DNA of 51,828 bases from a virus: positions 1 to 51,828 of IMG/VR virus record IMGVR_UViG_3300031578_000049. One strand, written 5' to 3'. Shown in pieces: positions 8,471 through 15,679 of the stretch. Below the pieces are notes generated by a model that saw nothing but the letters and a program-made list of their open reading frames with translations, did not search any database and was not told the DNA's origin. The first letter of the stretch is position 1. Each line of letters begins with the position of its first letter. Both the position numbers and the translations under genes were made by a program.

Positions 8471-9526
8471 ATGGCAACCTCAGGAACAACTGGAACCACG
8501 GTCTTCGATACGAGGAAGGTGATTGATCATGCCTTTCGTCGTTGTGGAATTATCTCTCAACAGATAGTCAGCGAGCATATTGATACGGCTCTTGATCTGC
8601 TCTACCTCGAAATGTCGGCGCTCGGCAATCGAGGCATTCCACTGTGGACCATTGAAAGGATCCTTCTGCCCATTTACTTCCGCACTCCGGTTGCTCCTAC
8701 TCCTCTGGGAACGATTGATGTCTTTAACGTCAACCTGAGAACTGCTCAACGAATCTCGGAGACCAATACTGCAAGTGAAGGCAATGCCGATTTCGCCTTT
8801 GATGCTGACATCGACACCGCCTGTGTTCAGACGATAGCGGGAGGTTGGATTCAAACGCAGTTCACGTCACCGACATTTGCTTCTATCTTCGGGTTCTTGC
8901 CGAATGCTTCAGGCACGTGGGACATCACATTCCAATTCTCCGATGACGGAATCACGTGGACGGACATCTTCACTCGTCCTGCATTGGATGTTGTCGATGG
9001 AGAATGGTTCTGGGCAGATGTCGAAGGCGTGACCAATCATACTCATTGGCGTCTTCAAGCTAATGGTGTGACGATTCTCAACGTAAGAGAGCTGGTCTTC
9101 CAGAACACTCCGCAAGAAATTCCTTTCTATAAGCTCAATCGAACGGACTTTAGCAACTTGCCTAACAAGACGAGGACGGGAAGGCCCACGCAATTCTGGT
9201 ACAACAAGACGCGCACTCAGCCAGAGATCACGATGTGGCCGAATCCTGACATTCAATTCACGTTTGCTCAGATCACCGGCTTTCTTCATCGTCAAATCCA
9301 GGACGTTGGAACGATGCAGCAAGAGCTGGAGTTCCCTCAACGCTGGTATTTGGCCATTGTTCTGCAGTTGGCGAAGCACTTGGTGAAGGAAGTGAAGGAG
9401 GCCGACAAGAATTTGATCCCTATCATCGAACAAGACGCGGCTTGGGAACTCAAAAGAGCGTGGGATGGAGAGGATGATGGCTCTGATATCTATCTTCGTG
9501 TCAACATAAGACCCTATACGGCCTAA
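8471..9526 (+). CDS. P22 gp4-like tail accessory/adaptor protein with inserted beta domain
   Basis: 351 aa. The N-terminal helices (VIDHAFRRCGIISQQ, then ALDLLYLEMSALGNRGIPLW) and the C-terminal block (YKLNRTDFSNLPNKTRTGRP, PEITMWPNPD, FLHRQIQDVG, helical end) match a podovirus virion family related to P22 gp4, which joins portal to tail. Between them, roughly residues 90-215, is an extra beta-rich stretch (DADIDTACVQTIAGGWI and QFSDDGITWTDI) that looks like a discoidin (F5/8 C)-type sandwich and is not part of the basic family. Family members are usually about 200-230 aa, which fits an insertion of about 120 residues. Confidence 0.68.
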   Translation: MATSGTTGTTVFDTRKVIDHAFRRCGIISQQIVSEHIDTALDLLYLEMSALGNRGIPLWTIERILLPIYFRTPVAPTPLGTIDVFNVNLRTAQRISETNTASEGNADFAFDADIDTACVQTIAGGWIQTQFTSPTFASIFGFLPNASGTWDITFQFSDDGITWTDIFTRPALDVVDGEWFWADVEGVTNHTHWRLQANGVTILNVRELVFQNTPQEIPFYKLNRTDFSNLPNKTRTGRPTQFWYNKTRTQPEITMWPNPDIQFTFAQITGFLHRQIQDVGTMQQELEFPQRWYLAIVLQLAKHLVKEVKEADKNLIPIIEQDAAWELKRAWDGEDDGSDIYLRVNIRPYTA

Positions 9527-9528
9527 TC

Positions 9529-9888
9529 ATGCCTATTTTCCTCGATACTACTGGCTTAAAGACTTTCGGAATTGGAATCTGTGACCGTTGCAGTCGGAAA
9601 TTCTCTCTAACAGAGCTTTTCTCGGATCCAAACACTCCTGGTCTAAGAGTTTGTCGTGAAGATTTGGACAATTATGATCCCTATCGTCTGCCGGCACGCA
9701 AAACTGAGAACATTACTCTGAGATTTGTTCGTCCAGACATTCCATTGAACGATTTGCAAGTAGGAGCGGTCTCTCCAGCCTTTGGATTGTTTGGCGTGAG
9801 AGTTGCATTGGGTTCTGTGAACCCTCGAATCACTGAAGATGGTCGAATTCGAGTCATGGAAGACCCTTATTTGAACAGCGTAATCTAG
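9529..9888 (+). CDS. Small tail-region protein with Cys motif
   Basis: 119 aa. It has CDRC near residue 18 and a third Cys in LRVCREDLD, then DPYRLPARKTENITLRF and RPDIPL. This matches a short phage family found next to gp4-like adaptors, where the Cys residues look like a zinc knuckle. Here only three Cys are seen, so metal binding may need a His or another subunit, or may be lost. Beta-rich C-terminus. Probably a virion component; no direct function known. Confidence 0.62.
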   Translation: MPIFLDTTGLKTFGIGICDRCSRKFSLTELFSDPNTPGLRVCREDLDNYDPYRLPARKTENITLRFVRPDIPLNDLQVGAVSPAFGLFGVRVALGSVNPRITEDGRIRVMEDPYLNSVI

Positions 9889-9897
9889 GACTATGAC

Positions 9898-12800
9898 ATG
9901 CCTAATGTAAGAATATCAGATCTGCCACCAGCCATTCTTCCTCTGACTGGCGCTGAATTACTTGAGATCACACAGAACGGATTGAGCTATAAAGTCACAT
10001 CCAACGAACTACAACAGCCTCTTGGACTTCAAGCAGATTTTGTGACACTCTCGGCTAACGTAGATTTGCCGAATGAGAGGATCTTAACGGCTGGCGTAGG
10101 GATCAGCATAGTGGATGGAGGTCCTGGTCTTGACGTCACTATTAGTTCTACTGCTGTTCCTGGAGGACAAGTAGACAGTGTCGTCGGTGGATCCAATATC
10201 ACAGTGGATGCCACAGATCCAGCCAATCCTATCGTCAACTTAGATGACCCAGTTCTAGCCAATGTCTCAGGCAACATCACCGGAGACGTCAATGGTGTAA
10301 CGCTAAGCAATGCAGGACCGGCTACAGCGTTTCTCAATCAATCGGGTGGCTATACAGTTCCTCCTGGAGTGGGAGGTTCTCTCGCTGGATTATCTGATGT
10401 TGATCTGACCGGACAAGCCCAATATGATTTGCTCTTCAATGTTGATGGTGCGAACTGGGAAGACACTGCTGGCAATCTGATCTTTGATACTGCCGCTTTT
10501 GCTCTTCAGTTAGGAGCAGGCTACGCACTGAACATGATAGATGCCTCAGTCACGTCACGCCGAGTAGCGGAGATTGCTGTAGCGGGAACTCCCTCAGTCA
10601 CAATTGATCATCCTTCTGTGCAAGTGGTAGCTGAAGTAAGCACGACTAGCAACGTGGAAGTTACTGTCACTGGTGCAGTATTGCCACTCTTGAATAATGG
10701 CGATGTCTACCTCATCCTGGCTGTTGCACAACATCATCAGGGAAACACTGGTGGTCAGAACATTCACGGAGCCGATATAGCTATTGCGACTGGAACAGGT
10801 GTTCCTTACGGCAACTGTCGAGATGACATAGAACCTCCATCAGCGGTTCCAGGTTCGGCTACAGGTCAGTGGTTCTGTGGCGTGACTATGATCACGTACT
10901 CAACAGCTTTTGATGCTCAGATTCAACTTGAGCATTCTGCAGGAGCCACAGCGACTCACTACGTGAACAACGCAGCTCTGATTGCTATCAACATGACGCA
11001 ATTTGGTACAGAGAATGTGGACTTCTTTCGAAGTCTCTTAGCTCCCTTCGTCACGGTGACGGATGCGGGTTGGTCCAATCTCTCTCCAACCATTACGATT
11101 GGCGATGGAGTTAGTGATTGGCTGCTCTTCGGTGCCTTTCAATGCGATCAGCCAAATGTGGCAGCAGCTCGGATTGAGTTTGGACTTTTCGATGGAGCTG
11201 TCAATTCAACGTATGTCATTCATCAGTTCGCAGACCTACAAGACATCAAGAGTGTTTCGTTCTCAGTGGTTCTACAGGGAATCGCTGCTACTACATTCCA
11301 AACAGCCGCAAGAGCTGTGGCAGCATCAACTAATACTGCTCGAATCTTCACCAGCTCGATCATCGCAATTCGATTGAATCGCTTCGCACAATACAGCATC
11401 ACATCTGCTACAGGTCCTACGTCTCCTCCCGGCGCAGCAGAGTTCTCACTGCTTACAGATAGCATCGTGGCTAATAGCTCTAGTGACTGGGGCATTCTGG
11501 CGTTTGTTAGAAACCAATGGATAGCCAACACTTTGTCAGGTACGACTTATGCTAGAGCGAATATCAACGCGGGAGGATTCACGACTCTCTCCGGGTTTAG
11601 TGCTTCATCTCCGCAGGCCATCGTTGAGAATGCGACAGTCGAACTGACTGGCAAGCAAATGGTTCCGATCACAGATCTCTCAGGAGTTGTTGCGACGGAT
11701 ACGGTAGGTGCTGAACTTCGTTGGATTCCTCCTGCAACCTTCGGATCTGCTCTAGCGAATGTCTACAATATGGTTCTGTTCACCTGGAACACCCCGGATA
11801 ATTCCACGGAAGTATTCACAGTCGGTGATCCAGTACTTGATACTCAGATCGACGGTCTGACAATCAACATGTTTGGAGCTTATTCTTTTCCTATTGCCGA
11901 TGGAACGGTGGGTCAAGTTCTTCGGACAGACGGTGCCGGCCAACTGAGTTTCGTCACAGTTGCAGCAGTCCCGGCAGGAGCCGATTCAAACATTCAGTAT
12001 AACAACGGTGGTGTTTTTGGTGGCGAGAGCAACTTCACTTACAACGACCTAGAGAAAGGAATAACACTCACGCACGATGCTGCTCCTGGGTCTGGTCGTC
12101 CTGCAGTAGCCATCACCGTCAACGTTGCTGCTCCTGCCATGAGATTCTCAACGAATCAAACAGGCTACTCGTTGATGGAGGTGAATGCTAATGCTGGCAT
12201 CAACGTCGGCTTTGACCTTGACCTCGACTTCACAGGCGCAGACCCTGATCACGCCCTTAGGTTGACGGATCAGGCTGGTTCATTCCTGCAGACATGGAGT
12301 CGCAACGGTATAGTGGACATCTCCAATAGTCTGTTGGTAGTTGATACAACAGCTCCGGCGGCAGTGAGGATTTCCGGTGCCGCACTGCTGGAGATGAATG
12401 AGCGAACCGTAGCTAATGCTTTTGTCGCAGGAGTCGGTCAATTTTGGGTTCGTGATGATGCTCCTAATGTTCCAATGTTTACTAATGACGTTGGTACAGA
12501 CTTCGTTCTCAACGCCGGTGGAGGTAGTCAGACTCCATGGACCTCTGATATAGATGGAGATGGTTTCAACCTGACTGATGCGGGTGTCTTCTTTCAACGT
12601 GAACAAGCGACAGCTGATGTGGATGTTGTAGGTGCTGGTCAGATTTGGACTAGAACGGATGCCTTCTCAAACAGCCTCATGTTCACAAACGACAATGGCA
12701 ACGACTTTGAAATAGCCACTGTCAATCTGACTGACATGAATACTGCCGCCATTCTCGTGACTGGTGTTGGGTTCGTGGAAGCTTTGACTTTCTCTCCGAA

Positions 12801-13170
12801 GATCAATCAGAATTACATGATCAATGCGGCCTTTGAGGTGACGTCTCCAGCAGCGGATGACATGAATATCGAAATGGTCATTGATACAAACGCAGTCTTC
12901 AAAGGAATTCTGACCTATGTTGGTGGAGGAGGCTCAGGAACATTCGCTCTTGATTCAGCCGTAGGTGAGGTCATAACGAACATTGTTCTCATACCCACAG
13001 ATGGAACGGCTACTCCCAATGGAACCTATATCACTATCGTAGGATGTCTCCGAATGGGAGCTACCACAGGTACACATTCAGTCAGAGCAGCAAAGAATGC
13101 GGATACTGGTGCTGATGGACGAGTCGAGGCAACAGCGGCTTTACAGGCTTCAGTATTGCAAATTAGTTAA
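9898..13170 (+). CDS. Large tail-fibre-like protein 2
   Basis: 1090 aa. It begins PNVRISDLPPAILPLTGAEL, a typical fibre or appendage N-terminus that attaches to the virion. Residues 90-157 repeat the module of fibre 1. The middle is long beta-rich repeat sequence. Near residues 830-940 two tandem copies of a G-x-GQ-[FI]-W-[VT]-R ... MFT-[ND]-D-x-G-x-DF unit occur, a motif seen in tail fibres. The C-terminal 150 residues form a distinct domain (INQNYMINAAFEV, ending ALQASVLQIS) that could bind receptor. No depolymerase active site can be assigned by eye. Confidence 0.72.
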   Translation: MPNVRISDLPPAILPLTGAELLEITQNGLSYKVTSNELQQPLGLQADFVTLSANVDLPNERILTAGVGISIVDGGPGLDVTISSTAVPGGQVDSVVGGSNITVDATDPANPIVNLDDPVLANVSGNITGDVNGVTLSNAGPATAFLNQSGGYTVPPGVGGSLAGLSDVDLTGQAQYDLLFNVDGANWEDTAGNLIFDTAAFALQLGAGYALNMIDASVTSRRVAEIAVAGTPSVTIDHPSVQVVAEVSTTSNVEVTVTGAVLPLLNNGDVYLILAVAQHHQGNTGGQNIHGADIAIATGTGVPYGNCRDDIEPPSAVPGSATGQWFCGVTMITYSTAFDAQIQLEHSAGATATHYVNNAALIAINMTQFGTENVDFFRSLLAPFVTVTDAGWSNLSPTITIGDGVSDWLLFGAFQCDQPNVAAARIEFGLFDGAVNSTYVIHQFADLQDIKSVSFSVVLQGIAATTFQTAARAVAASTNTARIFTSSIIAIRLNRFAQYSITSATGPTSPPGAAEFSLLTDSIVANSSSDWGILAFVRNQWIANTLSGTTYARANINAGGFTTLSGFSASSPQAIVENATVELTGKQMVPITDLSGVVATDTVGAELRWIPPATFGSALANVYNMVLFTWNTPDNSTEVFTVGDPVLDTQIDGLTINMFGAYSFPIADGTVGQVLRTDGAGQLSFVTVAAVPAGADSNIQYNNGGVFGGESNFTYNDLEKGITLTHDAAPGSGRPAVAITVNVAAPAMRFSTNQTGYSLMEVNANAGINVGFDLDLDFTGADPDHALRLTDQAGSFLQTWSRNGIVDISNSLLVVDTTAPAAVRISGAALLEMNERTVANAFVAGVGQFWVRDDAPNVPMFTNDVGTDFVLNAGGGSQTPWTSDIDGDGFNLTDAGVFFQREQATADVDVVGAGQIWTRTDAFSNSLMFTNDNGNDFEIATVNLTDMNTAAILVTGVGFVEALTFSPKINQNYMINAAFEVTSPAADDMNIEMVIDTNAVFKGILTYVGGGGSGTFALDSAVGEVITNIVLIPTDGTATPNGTYITIVGCLRMGATTGTHSVRAAKNADTGADGRVEATAALQASVLQIS
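10168..10370 (+). repeat. Fibre module, copy 2
   Basis: Second copy of the module found at 4950-5131: QVDSVVGGSNITVDA, DPANPIVNLD, NGVTLSNAG, FLNQSGGYTVPPG. A roughly eight-residue insertion (LANVSGNITG region) separates the halves compared with copy 1. Confidence 0.75.
12391..12720 (+). repeat. Tandem W-R/MFT repeat pair in fibre 2
   Basis: Two protein-level copies of about 42 residues, at 12391-12519 and 12592-12720. Shared positions include V-A-G-x-GQ-x-W-x-R-x-D and MFT-N-D-x-G-x-DF. The linker holds PWTSDIDGDGFNL. This is a known style of fibre repeat, not a mobile element. Confidence 0.65.
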
Positions 13171-13204
13171 ACCCACCATCATAACTAAAAAAAGGAAAGG
13201 TAAA

Positions 13205-13480
13205 ATGAACGAGCCAAAACAGCAACAGATCAATATCACACCCGAGCAGGTGCAGAAAGCATGCGCGTCAGCCATCAAACTGTTGAGTGATGATACGAAG
13301 GTCAACATTCCACCCAGCATGGCGTTGTCCGGTGATCTGACTATCATCATGGGTATTCTTAATGCATTGGCCGCTGGTCAGGCCGTATTGGGAAACCCTC
13401 AGGCCCCGCTCGCGGCTCCAAAGCCAAGCGGTGGGGAGGGAAGCGAAGGAAGCGAAACCGGAGTCACTTCTGAAGAATAA
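13205..13480 (+). CDS. Small hypothetical protein
   Basis: 91 aa from the ATG at 13205, which is supported by an AAAGGAAAGGT leader; an in-frame ATG 36 codons upstream lies inside the fibre gene and is unlikely. A helical core (ITPEQVQKACASAIKLL, then SMALSGDLTIIMGILNALAAG) is followed by a Pro/Gly/Ser/Glu-rich disordered tail. No recognised domain. It sits between fibre 2 and the probable lysis cassette. Confidence 0.55.
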   Translation: MNEPKQQQINITPEQVQKACASAIKLLSDDTKVNIPPSMALSGDLTIIMGILNALAAGQAVLGNPQAPLAAPKPSGGEGSEGSETGVTSEE

Positions 13481-13482
13481 GC

Positions 13483-13974
13483 ATGGATCTTTTCATCTAC
13501 AGGTATAGCTATGCCACAACGGAGACTGAAGGTGATCTTAGTATTGGCGATCATTCTCTATGCACTATTGAACGCCCTTGGATTGCTCATAGTGTTCCAG
13601 GTGGTAGACCTTTCGCGTCTTGCGTCCCAGACGGAAGATATATTCTTGAGCCCTGGATCAGAGCAACGAATGGTCATGAAGTCTATATCCTCTCCAACCC
13701 CGATCTTGGGGTCTACAAAGAGAAGGATGATCGACTCAACGGAGAAGGACGGTACTTAGTGCTTCTACACATCGCAAATTTTGTGACTAACGTGGTTGGC
13801 TGTATTGGACCGGGTACGAAGAGAGCCTTGATGATGAACAAGAAAACCGGACAGATTGAACGTGCAGTTGCAAGTAGTGGGGAGGCCATGAGAATCATTC
13901 AATCTCAGTTAGGCCGCTCTGAGACACATCGTTTGACCATTAGATCCAAATGCGGAACAGGAGCAGTATCATGA
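13483..13974 (+). CDS. DUF5675 family protein, candidate cell-wall enzyme
   Basis: 163 aa. It fits the DUF5675 pattern: N-terminal beta strands with LCTIERPW, a central CVPDGRYILEPW, and a C-terminal LLHIANFVTNVVGCIGPG. The H-x2-N and downstream G-C resemble the His and Cys signatures of L,D-transpeptidase-like folds, but catalysis is not established for the family. DUF5675 genes often sit in phage lysis cassettes, and here the next genes encode a two-span membrane protein and a lipoprotein. No classical endolysin is present in the window, so this may be the cell-wall-acting member, though an endolysin outside the window cannot be excluded. Confidence 0.7.
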   Translation: MDLFIYRYSYATTETEGDLSIGDHSLCTIERPWIAHSVPGGRPFASCVPDGRYILEPWIRATNGHEVYILSNPDLGVYKEKDDRLNGEGRYLVLLHIANFVTNVVGCIGPGTKRALMMNKKTGQIERAVASSGEAMRIIQSQLGRSETHRLTIRSKCGTGAVS

Positions 13975-14213
13975 AAGAGAATCTCAACACCATCATCGGA
14001 GCGCTGATTGCGGCCCTCGTCCTTTTCATGAGCAACATCACTACGTTGTTCATGGAGAACCCCGACTTGACGTTTGCAGTAATCAAACAGTCGGCGTGGG
14101 TATCTATCTGTGGAGGTGCTTTTGTCGCCTTCCTGAAAGACTATCAAGCAATCTCCACGCGAAGATTGGTCAACAAAGTAACTAAGAATGGAGACGGAGG
14201 AGCTTTACTGTGA
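13971..14213 (+). CDS. Holin-like small membrane protein
   Basis: 80 aa from the ATG at 13971 (ATGA overlap with the previous stop, AGGAG upstream). Two hydrophobic stretches, about residues 8-27 (IIGALIAALVLFMSNITTLF) and 42-56 (SAWVSICGGAFVAFL), are joined by a short acidic loop and followed by a basic tail with RR and KVTKN. This is the shape of class II holins. Position between the DUF5675 gene and a lipoprotein gene supports a lysis role. The assignment is by topology and context only. Confidence 0.58.
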   Translation: MKENLNTIIGALIAALVLFMSNITTLFMENPDLTFAVIKQSAWVSICGGAFVAFLKDYQAISTRRLVNKVTKNGDGGALL

Positions 14214-14623
14214 CACAATTAAAACAATATCAGGCGTTCTACCTTCTGGTGATTATGTTTGCTTTGCAGGCGTGTACTGCGAGCAATCCAATTACTCGAG
14301 CTGAGACTGCTGAGCAAAAGGCCTATGCTACCTACGGAACTTTCGTGATCTTTGAAGAGCAAGCCGCTAAGCTGGTTTCCAGTGGTCAGCTTCCTCGAAG
14401 TACGGTGGTGGCGATAGGCGATGCGGATAGACGAGCAAAACCAATAGCGGACTCATTACTTGATGCGACTCTGAAGTTCACGGAGATCCGCGAAGAGTAT
14501 GAGGCCTCAGGAACTGGTGAAACACGATTCATCGCAGCTACTAAAGAGTTGAATGGCTGGGTGGAACAGGCTTTGCCTCTAATCAATAATCTGGTCGCAG
14601 CGGTCAGAGGAGCAAACGAATGA
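14210..14623 (+). CDS. Putative lipoprotein in the lysis cassette
   Basis: 137 aa from a GTG that overlaps the preceding stop (GTGA) with GGAGGAG upstream. The N-terminus is a lipoprotein signal: hydrophobic YLLVIMFALQ followed by A-C, Cys22 being the predicted lipidated residue. The mature part is helical and charged. A lipoprotein right after a holin-like gene could act as an outer-membrane spanin subunit, but it is longer than usual o-spanins and lacks their Pro-rich tail, so this remains open. It implies a Gram-negative host if the lipobox is real. Confidence 0.6.
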   Translation: MTQLKQYQAFYLLVIMFALQACTASNPITRAETAEQKAYATYGTFVIFEEQAAKLVSSGQLPRSTVVAIGDADRRAKPIADSLLDATLKFTEIREEYEASGTGETRFIAATKELNGWVEQALPLINNLVAAVRGANE

Positions 14624-15021
14624 ATGTTATATCACTGATTATGGCTGCTCTTCAGGGGTTGTCCTCGGTCATGCTCAATCCCAATGTTCAAGGTGGCAAT
14701 GGAAAGAGGATGAAAGATGCGGCTAACATTCTGGGAATTCTTACTGAGTTACTCGGTCGTGGAGATGAGGCTCATGAGGAATTGAAGGCGTTTGCAGAGA
14801 TCATTCAGCGAATGGCCGACGAGAAACGCAATCCCACTCCTGAGGAATGGGCAACGCTCAAGGCTCGCAGTGATGCAGCTCATGACGTTATTCAGGACGC
14901 GGCAGCAGAAGCGGCTGAGCCAGTCCCGGTAGATCGAGGTGGGAATCCTTTGGAACCTGATCCTGAGCCAGAACCGGACGTCACAGAAGAACCAGAACCA
15001 CCAAATGAGCCGACTGAGTAG
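14620..15021 (+). CDS. Hypothetical protein with Pro/Glu-rich tail
   Basis: 133 aa, ATGA overlap with the preceding gene. A helical N-terminal part contains TPEEWATLKARSDAAHDVIQ, a phrase found in a family of small phage proteins of unknown role that often sit near lysis genes. The last 35 residues are Pro/Glu repeats (EPDPEPEPDV type) and disordered. The first helix is hydrophobic (VISLIMAALQGLSSVML) and might contact membrane. Confidence 0.55.
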   Translation: MNVISLIMAALQGLSSVMLNPNVQGGNGKRMKDAANILGILTELLGRGDEAHEELKAFAEIIQRMADEKRNPTPEEWATLKARSDAAHDVIQDAAAEAAEPVPVDRGGNPLEPDPEPEPDVTEEPEPPNEPTE

Positions 15022-15032
15022 GAGCACAGAGC

Positions 15033-15677
15033 ATGGCCACTGCAATGACATTCACTTCTCTACTGGTAGATCTGCGCCAGTATCTTGAGCGTGGCACGGT
15101 AGTGGACACAACTGTGTTCGAGCAATTGCCTCGTTTGATCAATCTCGCTGAACGAGACATTGCTCGCTCCATCAAGATTCAAGGGTTCATCAACGTTGTA
15201 ACCAGCGTGATGGCTGCGGGTACATCCGTGTATGCAAAGCCTGATCGCTGGCGTGAGACGATTAGCATCAACTTTGGAGTAGGAGTTGCTCAGGTTAGAA
15301 CTCCTGTCTTCCCTCGCTCTTACGAGTATTGCAGAATGTACGCGCCAGACTCGGCCATTCAAGATGTGCCGCAGTTCTACGCAGACTACAACTATTCCAA
15401 TTGGCTGATCGCACCAACTCCAGATGCGGCCTACCCGTTTGAAGTTCTGTACTACGAATTGCCAGCTTTGCTTGACGCTGTGAATCAAACTAACTGGCTA
15501 ACAGATTATGCGCCAAATGCGCTACTTCATGGCTGCCTCTTGCAATGTGTTCGATTCTTGAAAGCTGATGAACGCATTCCTGTCTGGCAACAGAATTACA
15601 CCGAGGACCTTCAGAAGTTGGATGGTGAAGATCTTCAGAAGATCATTGACAGAACGACCACGAGACAGGAAGCTTAA
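15033..15677 (+). CDS. Phage adaptor-type tail protein
   Basis: 214 aa with a GAGTAGGAGCAC leader. The N-terminus (LLVDLRQYLERGT, then LPRLINLAERDIARSIKI) and following WRETISIN and PRSYEYCRMYAP strand-helix pattern fit the phage adaptor protein family (gp24-like; similar in use to gp11/gp4 tail tube connectors). These proteins join the head portal to the tail tube or to the hub. The gene is close to the gp10-like hub at 17856, which supports the call. No enzyme motif. Confidence 0.7.
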   Translation: MATAMTFTSLLVDLRQYLERGTVVDTTVFEQLPRLINLAERDIARSIKIQGFINVVTSVMAAGTSVYAKPDRWRETISINFGVGVAQVRTPVFPRSYEYCRMYAPDSAIQDVPQFYADYNYSNWLIAPTPDAAYPFEVLYYELPALLDAVNQTNWLTDYAPNALLHGCLLQCVRFLKADERIPVWQQNYTEDLQKLDGEDLQKIIDRTTTRQEA

Positions 15678-15679
15678 TC

